Origin: an uncultured Bacilli bacterium
GTDB lineage: Bacteria; Bacillota_I; Bacilli_A; RF39; UBA660
Length of the DNA: 64,000 nucleotides
Assembly: GCA_934101645.1 (NCBI GenBank)
Contig: CAKORX010000002.1
Location: 124,001-188,000, forward strand
Direction: 5' to 3'
Numbering within the stretch: the first letter of the stretch is position 1; every line of letters starts with the position of its first letter. Below the pieces are notes generated by a model. The model was not told the DNA's origin. It made no database searches and saw only the letters and a list, made by a program, of their open reading frames with translations. Of the stretch, positions 1 through 7,127 are shown piece after piece. Position numbers and translations under genes: made by a program.

Positions 1-186
1 TTTAATCATTATTTAAATGATTTAAAAACGCATAATGAAGAAAGTACTATTTACTCATCATATTTAAATAATATGGATAAAAAATATTTAGAAAGTTCAA
101 ATGAAAGAATTGTTCTTGATTATATTTCTGGTATGACAGATGATTATTTTATGAATGCTTATAATAAATTAATTATAAATAAATAA
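1..186 (+). CDS. C-terminal end of a dGTPase-like HD-domain protein (partial)
   Basis: The window opens inside this gene and only the last 61 residues plus a TAA stop are visible. The stretch RIVLDYISGMTDDYF near the end resembles the C-terminal helix of bacterial deoxyguanosinetriphosphate triphosphohydrolase-like proteins, where a D-Y-I-x-G-M-T-D signature is common. The catalytic HD residues would lie upstream, outside the window, so the enzyme identity rests on this tail only. The next gene starts 31 nt downstream with its own ribosome binding site. Confidence 0.55.
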   Translation, partial: FNHYLNDLKTHNEESTIYSSYLNNMDKKYLESSNERIVLDYISGMTDDYFMNAYNKLIINK

Positions 187-217
187 AAAATGACAATAAT
201 AAGTAAGAAGGAGAAAT

Positions 218-1498
218 ATGAAATATCAAACATTTGACCAAAAGTCTTATAAAATACATACTATTAAAACTGATAGATTTAAAACCTCAAGAATAGAAGT
301 ATTTTTTCGTTTTAAAGCAGATAAAGAAAAACTTCCTATAAGATCATTTCTTTCAGGAGTTTTAGGAGATTCTTCGAAAGATTATAATACAAGTAGGAAA
401 CTATCTATTCAAATAGAAAATTTATATAAATGTTTTTATTCATGTCAACTTGCAAAAGTTGGTGGAACTGCTGCCATTATTTTTGCGGTAGATTTTATAA
501 ATCCAGAGTTTATTAAAGAAAAAGACTATATAAATAATGTTGTTAAATTTTTATTTGATATGATTCTAAGACCAAACACAAATAATAATGAATTTGATTT
601 AACTTCCTTTAATAATATCAAAAATGATATTTTATTAGATATTGAAAGTATTTCGGAAAATCCAGGCAAAATGGCCATAAATAATGCACTTAATGCTATG
701 GATAAAGATTCAATGAGTTCTTATTTAGTTTTAGGCTCTAAAGAGGATATTGAGAAGGTTACACCCGAGGCTTTATATAATGAATATATTAAAGTTATGA
801 ATGAATCTGTTGTAGATATATTTGCTATAGGTAATCTAAATATGGAGAATATTACTTCTTTAATAAAAGAAAATTATCATAATAATAGAATTAACAGCGA
901 AGACTTTAGTTATAGCATAGAAAATAAACTTAAAAAGAAAGTTAAAAAAGACTTTATGGAATCAAGTTTTATGCAGTCACAACTTGTTATGCTTTATAAT
1001 ACTTATGATTTAACAAAAGATGAAAAAGAATTAGTTTTTCCAATGTTTAATTATATTTTTGGTAATGGTGGTTTAACAAGTAAGTTGTATCAATATCTAA
1101 GAGAAAAAAATGGATTATGTTATAGAGTTTCAAGTATGAATTTTAGATATGATAACTTATTATGTGAAGCAGTTTCATTAAAAAAAGAAAATATTGAAAA
1201 GGCTATTAAATTAAGTAGTAAAGCTTTAAAAGAAATGCAACAAGGTGATTTTACTGATGATGATATAAAAGATGCTATAAATAATTTAAAACTTTCTTTA
1301 GAACTTGGTAAAAATTCAGAAATGGGTATTTTAAACAACTATGAACTTAAAGTATTTAATGGAAATTATTCATTTGATGAAAAATTAGAAAAAATAGAAA
1401 AAATTACTAAAGAAGATATAATAAAAGTTGCAAATAAAGTAAAACTTAATACAATTTATAGTTTAAATGAGGGTAATCATGAAGAAAATAACAATTGA
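218..1498 (+). CDS. M16-family peptidase-like protein, probable non-catalytic partner (YfmF-like)
   Basis: A 426-residue protein of the pitrilysin/insulinase (M16) superfamily, recognised by its length, its two-lobed layout and its pairing with the next gene. No HxxEH zinc motif is visible, as expected for the inactive subunit of the Bacillus YfmF/YfmH-type pair. An AAGGAG site lies just before the ATG. The last 20 nt overlap the chosen start of the next gene, so the two are translationally coupled and probably form a heterodimer that cleaves peptides in the cytoplasm. The physiological substrate is unknown. Confidence 0.75.
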   Translation: MKYQTFDQKSYKIHTIKTDRFKTSRIEVFFRFKADKEKLPIRSFLSGVLGDSSKDYNTSRKLSIQIENLYKCFYSCQLAKVGGTAAIIFAVDFINPEFIKEKDYINNVVKFLFDMILRPNTNNNEFDLTSFNNIKNDILLDIESISENPGKMAINNALNAMDKDSMSSYLVLGSKEDIEKVTPEALYNEYIKVMNESVVDIFAIGNLNMENITSLIKENYHNNRINSEDFSYSIENKLKKKVKKDFMESSFMQSQLVMLYNTYDLTKDEKELVFPMFNYIFGNGGLTSKLYQYLREKNGLCYRVSSMNFRYDNLLCEAVSLKKENIEKAIKLSSKALKEMQQGDFTDDDIKDAINNLKLSLELGKNSEMGILNNYELKVFNGNYSFDEKLEKIEKITKEDIIKVANKVKLNTIYSLNEGNHEENNN

Positions 1499-2759
1499 AA
1501 GAATTAATGAAATAATTTATGAACATACTTTACCATGTGGATTAAAAATATATATTTGGCCATTTAATAAAGCAAATGATATTTATATGACGCTTACTAT
1601 TAAATATGGAAGTTTACATACTTCTTATGAAGTGCAAGGGGAAAAATATAATGTTCCAAATGGTATGGCTCATTTTTTAGAACATATTAAATTTAATGAA
1701 AAAGATGGTAAAACAGCTCATGACTTTTTTAATAAAATAGGTAGTTATGCAAATGCATATACAACATATGATCATACTTCTTATGAAGTAATGTGTAATT
1801 CTAACTTAAAAGAAAATTTAAATCATTTATTATTTTTTGTAAATAATAACTATTTTACTAAAGATTTAGTAGCTAAAGAAAAACCAATTATAATTGAAGA
1901 AGCAAAAATGACTATGGATAATCCCTATAATGAAGGCTATTTTGAACTTCTTAATAACATTTATAAAGAAGATAATCATCGTTTTTTAGTTACTGGTAAA
2001 CCTGAAGATATTAAAAAAATTACGGTAGAAGATGCTCAAAATGTTTTTGATGCATTTTATCATCCTAAAAATATGTTTCTAGTGGTAACAGGAAACGTAA
2101 ATCCTTATGAAGTAATTAAAGTATGTGAAGAGTTTTATGAAAATAATGAAAGCACCAAATATTTAAATCCGAAGATTATATGCCCTAAAGAGCCTAAGAA
2201 AATTAATAAAAAAGAAAGTATTATTAATACAAATGTTACAAAAGAAAAAGTTTTCTTTGGGGTTAAAATTGATAGAAAAAAATTCAAAGACTTTACGGAT
2301 TTGTATTTAAGAATATATTTAAATATGTCACTTAACATAAATTTTGGTTCAACTAGTTTATTTAAGGAATACATTATAAATAATAGACTTGTAGATGATT
2401 TTAGTTATAGCGTTTCTATAAATAAAGATTTTGTAATTTTGCTTTTTGAAACATCATCATCTTTTCCAAAAGAAATTATTAAACTTACTGAAGAAAAACT
2501 TGATAATTTAGAAATTCCGGAAGATGATTTTATTAGAAAAAATAGAGTAAGTATTGCCTCAAGTATTTTAGGATATGAGGATGCTTTTGATGTTAATAAT
2601 CAAATAAGAAGTGATATTATGAGATATGATGGTATTATTAATAATGTTCCTTCGATTTTTGAAAGTCTTAAAATTGAGGATGCTCAAAAAATTATTAAAA
2701 ATATAGGTAAAGAAAGATGCTATGTCATATTAAAGCCTAAAAAAAAGGATAATGATTAA
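1479..2759 (+). CDS. M16-family zinc metallopeptidase (YfmH-like)
   Basis: A 426-residue M16 peptidase carrying the inverted zinc motif HFLEH near residue 65, with a downstream glutamate-containing helix (EEAKM) as in active family members. An upstream ATG twelve bases earlier is in frame, but GAGGG at 1469-1473 is correctly spaced for the start given here. It overlaps the upstream, probably inactive, M16 gene. It is read as the catalytic subunit of the pair. It ends at a two-way terminator shared with the convergent rpsD. Confidence 0.85.
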   Translation: MKKITIERINEIIYEHTLPCGLKIYIWPFNKANDIYMTLTIKYGSLHTSYEVQGEKYNVPNGMAHFLEHIKFNEKDGKTAHDFFNKIGSYANAYTTYDHTSYEVMCNSNLKENLNHLLFFVNNNYFTKDLVAKEKPIIIEEAKMTMDNPYNEGYFELLNNIYKEDNHRFLVTGKPEDIKKITVEDAQNVFDAFYHPKNMFLVVTGNVNPYEVIKVCEEFYENNESTKYLNPKIICPKEPKKINKKESIINTNVTKEKVFFGVKIDRKKFKDFTDLYLRIYLNMSLNINFGSTSLFKEYIINNRLVDDFSYSVSINKDFVILLFETSSSFPKEIIKLTEEKLDNLEIPEDDFIRKNRVSIASSILGYEDAFDVNNQIRSDIMRYDGIINNVPSIFESLKIEDAQKIIKNIGKERCYVILKPKKKDND

Positions 2760-2769
2760 TTTCATTATC
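2748..2769. terminator. Bidirectional terminator between the M16 operon and rpsD
   Basis: An 8-bp perfect stem GATAATGA / TCATTATC with a 6-nt loop, flanked by an A run on the left and a T run on the right. It can therefore end transcription from both convergent genes. Confidence 0.85.
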
Positions 2770-2777
2770 TTTTTTTA

Positions 2778-3380
2778 TTATCTATTGTAGTATTCAACAA
2801 TTAGTTGTTCGTTAATTTCTTGATTTAATTCACTTCTGTCAGGAATTCTAACATATTTTCCTTCAAGTTTTTTAGCATCAAATTCAACGAAAGCAGGTGT
2901 TTTAATACCAAGTTCAATAGTTTCTTTAATACCAGCATGGTTTAAACTATTTTCTTTAACAGAAATAATGTCACCAGGTTTGCAAGTATAAGATGGAATA
3001 TCAACTTTGATTCCATTTACTAAAATATGTCCATGATTAACAATTTGTCTTGAAGCTCTTCTAGTTCTAGCAAGACCCATACGATAAACTAAATTATCAA
3101 GTCTTGATTCAAGAAGTACTAATAAATTTTCACCAGCAATTCCGTGCATTTTAGAAGCTTTTTCAAATACTTTTCTAAATTGTTTTTCAGTAAGACCATA
3201 CATTACTCTAACTTTTTGTTTTTCTTGAAGTTGGATACCATATTCACTTAGTTTTCTTTTCTTGTCTTTTCCATGAGCACCAGGTGCATAAGGTCTTTTA
3301 GCAAGTTCTTTTCCAGTTTCAAGAGTAGAGAAACCATATCTTCTTGATTTTTTATAAGATGATCCTGTGTATCTAGCCAT
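2778..3380 (-). CDS. rpsD: 30S ribosomal protein S4
   Basis: A 200-residue S4 with the family N-terminus [18 protein letters not shown] and the S4 RNA-binding domain in its second half ([22 protein letters not shown], shown here only as a landmark near residues 90-110). S4 starts assembly of the small ribosomal subunit by binding 16S rRNA. The N-terminus lacks the four zinc-binding cysteines of the C+ form. AAGGAG precedes the ATG. It is transcribed alone, as in Bacillus, behind a structured leader that S4 is expected to bind. Confidence 0.97.
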   Translation of the reverse strand: MARYTGSSYKKSRRYGFSTLETGKELAKRPYAPGAHGKDKKRKLSEYGIQLQEKQKVRVMYGLTEKQFRKVFEKASKMHGIAGENLLVLLESRLDNLVYRMGLARTRRASRQIVNHGHILVNGIKVDIPSYTCKPGDIISVKENSLNHAGIKETIELGIKTPAFVEFDAKKLEGKYVRIPDRSELNQEINEQLIVEYYNR

Positions 3381-3528
3381 AAAAATCTCCTTTCTTAAAT
3401 ATTACAAATAAAAAGATAGGTATTAACTTAATATAGGGAGTTTGCGTTAATTTCATCTTAGGCAGAAGATTACTTTATTTCGAGGCAAACACTTTATATT
3501 AGCTAATATCACTGCCAATTTAAGTTGC
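3381..3528 (-). promoter_or_regulatory. S4 autoregulatory leader (pseudoknot) of rpsD
   Basis: The roughly 150-nt untranslated leader contains two interleaved helices in transcript order: GGCAG (3512-3516), GTTTGC (3485-3490), CTGCC (3461-3465), GCAAAC (3440-3445). Because the first and third segments pair, and the second and fourth pair, they form a pseudoknot. A further self-complementary hairpin (ATATTAGCTAATAT) lies inside. Bacillus S4 is known to repress its own mRNA through a leader pseudoknot. The pairing here is seen directly; binding by S4 is inferred. Confidence 0.75.
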
Positions 3529-3534
3529 AATAAT

Positions 3535-3562
3535 ATTATACTATAAATTGTATTAAAGTCAA
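3535..3562 (-). promoter_or_regulatory. Housekeeping promoter of rpsD
   Basis: On the - strand TTGACT (3557-3562) is followed after 16 bp by a perfect TATAAT (3535-3540). This is a close match to a sigma-A promoter and places the transcript start just before the leader pseudoknot. Confidence 0.85.
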
Positions 3563-3579
3563 TGTTTAGGCATAAAAAA

Positions 3580-3601
3580 ACTAATTAGCATAGTAATTAG
3601 T
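3580..3601 (-). terminator. Terminator of the small peptide / tRNA-Arg transcript
   Basis: Read on the - strand, ACTAATTA pairs with TAATTAGT across a 6-nt loop, followed by a T run. It lies immediately downstream of the tRNA and just upstream of the rpsD promoter. Confidence 0.8.
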
Positions 3602-3612
3602 CTTATGCAATT

Positions 3613-3691
3613 TGGCGTCCCCGAGTGGACTTGAACCACCGCAAAACCAGACTTAGGAGGTCTGTGCTCTATCCAGCTGAGCTACGGGGAC
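3613..3691 (-). tRNA. tRNA-Arg, anticodon CCT
   Basis: The - strand folds as a full cloverleaf: acceptor stem GTCCCCG/CGGGGAC, a D arm, anticodon stem CAGAC/GTCTG enclosing CTCCTAA (anticodon CCT, reading AGG), and a T arm with TTCAAGT. Discriminator G and an encoded CCA follow. It lies 11 nt downstream of a 47-codon membrane peptide gene and shares its terminator, so the two are probably co-transcribed. Confidence 0.95.
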
Positions 3692-3702
3692 AGAAGGAAA
3701 AA

Positions 3703-3846
3703 CTAGATGAACATAGCTATAACTAAAAATATACAGATTGCAAGTAAAACAAACATAACTAGTAAGACTGCATTAAATTTGCTTTTTTCAATCATTTCAG
3801 TTTTTTTAGTTCCAGTTTTCTTTACACTTTTTGTGCTTTTTTCCAT
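3703..3846 (-). CDS. Small single-span membrane peptide (47 aa)
   Basis: A 47-codon frame, too small for most gene callers. The product has a Lys/Thr-rich first half (MEKSTKSVKKTGTKKTEM) and one strongly hydrophobic helix at residues 29-47. This suggests a tail-anchored membrane peptide with a basic cytoplasmic domain. AGAAAGGGA lies at a suitable distance before the ATG, and TATAAT-like sequence is present upstream on the - strand. The size and shape recall SecE, but the conserved SecE residues are not seen, so I do not assign it. It precedes tRNA-Arg in the same transcript. Confidence 0.65.
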   Translation of the reverse strand: MEKSTKSVKKTGTKKTEMIEKSKFNAVLLVMFVLLAICIFLVIAMFI

Positions 3847-3915
3847 TTTAATTCCCTTTCTAGAAAAATTATATCATAGTTATTAATAATTTTAAATAAT
3901 TAAAAATACGCATTC

Positions 3916-3944
3916 TTGATAATCTTTTTTAATTATGTTAAAAT
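3916..3944 (+). promoter_or_regulatory. Promoter of the sigma-factor gene
   Basis: TTGATA (3916-3921), a 17-bp spacer, and TAAAAT (3939-3944) preceded by TGT (extended -10). It lies 24 nt before the start codon, leaving a short leader with a TAGGAG ribosome site. Confidence 0.75.
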
Positions 3945-3967
3945 AGCTGTCGTTATATAGGAGTTTT

Positions 3968-5368
3968 ATGGAAAAAATTTCTTACGAAAAATTTGAAAAA
4001 CTTTTAGATAGTTTTGATGAGTTTAATAAAGTAACATTTTTAGGACTTCAAGAGAAGTTTGGTTTTAAAGTGGTTAAATCATACTTTGAAAGAAAAATCA
4101 ACAGTTTAAGTGAAGAAGAATTTATGAAATTTGCTAAAAAGTATGCATATTATTTTGATTATGTATGTAAAAAAGACTATGATTATTCAATAGAAGATAA
4201 AAAAATTGATACTGTAGGTTATATAACGCTTGTTAATAATGGTAATAGTGGAAGTGCTATGACTCCTAACGAAGAAAAATTATATGGTCAATATTTAAAA
4301 GAAAGCAGAAAAAGCAAATATTTAATTATAGAGGACCAAACTTTTAGTATTTTATATCCAAGAATTAATATTTCAACATTAATAAAATCGATGTTAAGTG
4401 TAAGTGATTATGAGCAGGCTATTTCTTTACTAAGAGGTATTAAAAGTTTACCATATTCGTTAAATGATGAGGGCATTTTAAAAGAAGATGGTAGTTATAT
4501 TAAAAATTATTTAAAACTTTTTAGCGATAGAAGGCCATGTGAAAGCGAAGTTAAAATTGCATTTCCTGATCTTGATTTTAATAATGCTGTAAGTTTGGAT
4601 GATAAAACTTTATTTTCAGAAATGGATTTGGTAAAAAAATGTATTGTTGCTAAATATAATTTTTTTATAAGAAATCTAAGATGGGTAAATATACTTTCTA
4701 CGAATCATCCATTTTCTAGAACTCGTTTAGATGAAATTTTGCAGGAAGCAAGTCTTGGCCTTATTAAAGCCGTTAATAAATTTGACATTGATAAGGGCTG
4801 TAAGTTTTTAACTTATGCAACATGGTGGATTAATAATAATATAAATAGGTCTGTTCCTGATATAGTAAATGAAATAAGAAAACCGATGGATTTATTCCTA
4901 ACGTTTATTAAATATAAAAAGTTTGTTAATTCATATCGACAAGAAAATGGTTTTGATCCATCACTAGAACTTATTGCAGATAATTTGGGTTTATCAATTT
5001 TACAAATAAAAACTTTAATTAGGACTTTTAAAGAACCACTTTCTTTAGATGCTCCAGTTGATGTTGATAATCAAAAAGCAACTTTTGGTCATCTTGTAGA
5101 AGATGAAAGATATTGTACAGACAGTCAAGTTATTGAACAACTACTTCCACAGTTATGTAAAGATGCTATAGAGCAAACTTTATCTGCAAGAGAAATAATG
5201 GTCATTAAAAGTAGGTTTGGAATTGATACTGGTGAAGTAATTAAACTTGAGAAACTTGGTGAGCAGATGGGCATTACAAGAGAAAGAGTAAGACAAATTG
5301 AAAAAAGTGCATTAAAAAAACTATACAGAAAAGATAAAAAATATGGGTTGAAAGAATACCTTAAATAG
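3968..5368 (+). CDS. Sigma-70 family RNA polymerase sigma factor with a long unusual N-terminus
   Basis: A 466-residue protein. Residues about 225-310 match sigma region 2, including the -10 recognition and melting segment KFLTYATWWI. Residues about 310-370 match region 3, and the C-terminus (about 410-460) is a region 4 helix-turn-helix with GITRERVRQIEKSA. The first 220 residues do not resemble region 1.1/1.2 of RpoD; no D-P-x-R-x-Y-L segment is seen. The TYATWWI motif is typical of primary and group 2 sigma factors, so it probably reads housekeeping-like promoters under some condition. It lies 11 nt upstream of mtnN and is probably co-transcribed with it. Confidence 0.85.
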   Translation: MEKISYEKFEKLLDSFDEFNKVTFLGLQEKFGFKVVKSYFERKINSLSEEEFMKFAKKYAYYFDYVCKKDYDYSIEDKKIDTVGYITLVNNGNSGSAMTPNEEKLYGQYLKESRKSKYLIIEDQTFSILYPRINISTLIKSMLSVSDYEQAISLLRGIKSLPYSLNDEGILKEDGSYIKNYLKLFSDRRPCESEVKIAFPDLDFNNAVSLDDKTLFSEMDLVKKCIVAKYNFFIRNLRWVNILSTNHPFSRTRLDEILQEASLGLIKAVNKFDIDKGCKFLTYATWWINNNINRSVPDIVNEIRKPMDLFLTFIKYKKFVNSYRQENGFDPSLELIADNLGLSILQIKTLIRTFKEPLSLDAPVDVDNQKATFGHLVEDERYCTDSQVIEQLLPQLCKDAIEQTLSAREIMVIKSRFGIDTGEVIKLEKLGEQMGITRERVRQIEKSALKKLYRKDKKYGLKEYLK

Positions 5369-5379
5369 AAAGGCAGTAT

Positions 5380-6081
5380 ATGAAAATAGGTATAATTTTT
5401 GCAATGGAAGAAGAAATTAATGAAATGAAAAAAATTTCTGAAATTACAAATGAATTTGAAATATTTGGAATTAAATTTTATGAAACTATTATAAATGATA
5501 AAACTTGTATTTTAGCATTATGTGGAGTTGGCAAAGTAAATAGTGCAAGATGTACACAAATAATTATTGATATAATGAAAGTCGATTTTATAATTAATGT
5601 TGGTGTTGCTGGTGGACTTTCTAATAATCTTGATGTATGTGATATAGTTATTGGAAATAGACTTGTTCAACATGACTTTGATATAACTGCATTTAATCAT
5701 GAAAAAGGTTATATTCCAAATGTTGGTGTATATTTAAATTCAGATGAATATCTTTTACATATTGCAGAAGATACTTTGATAAATTTTAAAAATACTCATT
5801 TTCATGTTGGAACTATAGCATCTGGAGATATTTTTTGTACAGATGTAAAAATGAGTCAAAAAATTAATAAGAAGTTTAATGCATTATGTGTAGATATGGA
5901 AGGTGCAAGTATTGCTCAAACTGCTTTTTTATCAGGCATACCTTTTTTAGTAATGCGCGCTATATCAGATAAGCCTAATAACGAAAATGTAATGACTTAT
6001 GAAGCATTTCTAGAAACAAGTTCAAAAATAGTAACTCAATTTTTAAAAGAAATGATTAAAACAATTAATATTGAAAGTTGA
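5380..6081 (+). CDS. mtnN: 5'-methylthioadenosine/S-adenosylhomocysteine nucleosidase
   Basis: A 233-residue enzyme of the usual family length. It hydrolyses MTA and SAH to adenine plus the thioribose product, clearing the by-products of SAM-dependent reactions. The N-terminal GIIFAMEEE, the glycine-rich VGVAGGL segment near residue 76, and VDMEGASIAQ (substrate ribose contact) followed by RAISD (catalytic Asp) are all present. AAAGGC lies upstream of the ATG. It follows the sigma-factor gene closely in the same direction. Confidence 0.93.
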   Translation: MKIGIIFAMEEEINEMKKISEITNEFEIFGIKFYETIINDKTCILALCGVGKVNSARCTQIIIDIMKVDFIINVGVAGGLSNNLDVCDIVIGNRLVQHDFDITAFNHEKGYIPNVGVYLNSDEYLLHIAEDTLINFKNTHFHVGTIASGDIFCTDVKMSQKINKKFNALCVDMEGASIAQTAFLSGIPFLVMRAISDKPNNENVMTYEAFLETSSKIVTQFLKEMIKTINIES

Positions 6082-6129
6082 TTTAATTTAAAAATAGTGA
6101 TACTATAACTAGCAAACGGGGGGATATAT

Positions 6130-7044
6130 ATGATAGACAGAATAGTTCAAAATAAAGTTCATAGTTATACAATGCCTGAAAAAAAGGAAGATATTAATAT
6201 TAAAACTTTTGGGGATTTGCATTATTTTAAAGGTTTTGATGATAAGAAACTTGAAATAATCGAAGAAAGTTTAGATTCGAGTCCTTTAGAATATCTTTGT
6301 ATGGCTGGAGATATTATAGATAGCGTTGATTTTTTAAAAACTGATAAAGCTAAAGCTGAAAATTTATTATATTGGCTTGAAAGTCTTGGTAAAAAGTATA
6401 AAACTTTTGTTAATTTAGGAAGTCATGACTTTACTACTTGTGACTTTAAACAAGGAAAGTATGATTTTCCAGAAGGATATTGGAAAGAAGCAAATCAAAT
6501 AAGAAATGTTCATGTTTCACATTATGATCCTTACTATGAAGATGAAAAGGTTATTGTATATTCGTTAGAACTTCCATATCAATATTATTTTAATAAAGGG
6601 AATTGTGAAAGTAAAGAGTGGCTATTAGGTAAACTTGAAATTATGAGAAGATTTTCTTCTTACTTATCACACTTAGATAATTCAAAAGTAAAAATATTAA
6701 TTGTTCATTCACCAATTTATATGACTGATCCAGACATAATTAAATGTATAAGAGAATTTGATTTTGTTTTCTGTGGACACATGCATAATGGTATGGTCTT
6801 TCCAATTATGGATGATATTATAAGAAATAATAAAGGAATTATTGCTCCGAATAAATCTTTATTCCCAGATAACGCCAGAGGAAGCAAGGTACTAACTATA
6901 AATGGACATGAAATTCATTTGATTATAAATGGTGGAATTACTAAACTTCAAGAAAGCGCTGGCTTTTTAGAAAGATTTAATGTTTTTTATCCAATGAGCA
7001 TTGATGAAGTAAAAGTAAACTCTAGAAAACTTCAGAAAAAGTAA
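6130..7044 (+). CDS. Calcineurin-like metallophosphoesterase
   Basis: A 304-residue metal-dependent phosphoesterase. The metal-binding blocks appear in order: GDLH near residue 29, GDIID near 60, GSHD in place of the usual GNHD near 100, VHSP near 196, and GHMH near 216. No signal peptide is seen, so it should act in the cytoplasm. The substrate cannot be told from sequence. A strong G-rich site (GGGGGG) lies 8 nt before the ATG. The Asn-to-Ser change in the third motif removes a residue that usually binds metal and phosphate. Confidence 0.85.
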   Translation: MIDRIVQNKVHSYTMPEKKEDINIKTFGDLHYFKGFDDKKLEIIEESLDSSPLEYLCMAGDIIDSVDFLKTDKAKAENLLYWLESLGKKYKTFVNLGSHDFTTCDFKQGKYDFPEGYWKEANQIRNVHVSHYDPYYEDEKVIVYSLELPYQYYFNKGNCESKEWLLGKLEIMRRFSSYLSHLDNSKVKILIVHSPIYMTDPDIIKCIREFDFVFCGHMHNGMVFPIMDDIIRNNKGIIAPNKSLFPDNARGSKVLTINGHEIHLIINGGITKLQESAGFLERFNVFYPMSIDEVKVNSRKLQKK

Positions 7045-7066
7045 ACTTTTAAAGTTTATTTTTTTT
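7042..7066 (+). terminator. Terminator after the metallophosphoesterase gene
   Basis: The self-complementary TAAACTTTTAAAGTTTA begins at the stop codon and is followed by eight T residues. The stem is AT-only and therefore weak. Confidence 0.6.
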
Positions 7067-7127
7067 ATTAATGTCAAAAATCTTTTTTTATGATATACTA
7101 CTATATATAAGATATGGGAAGATGTAG

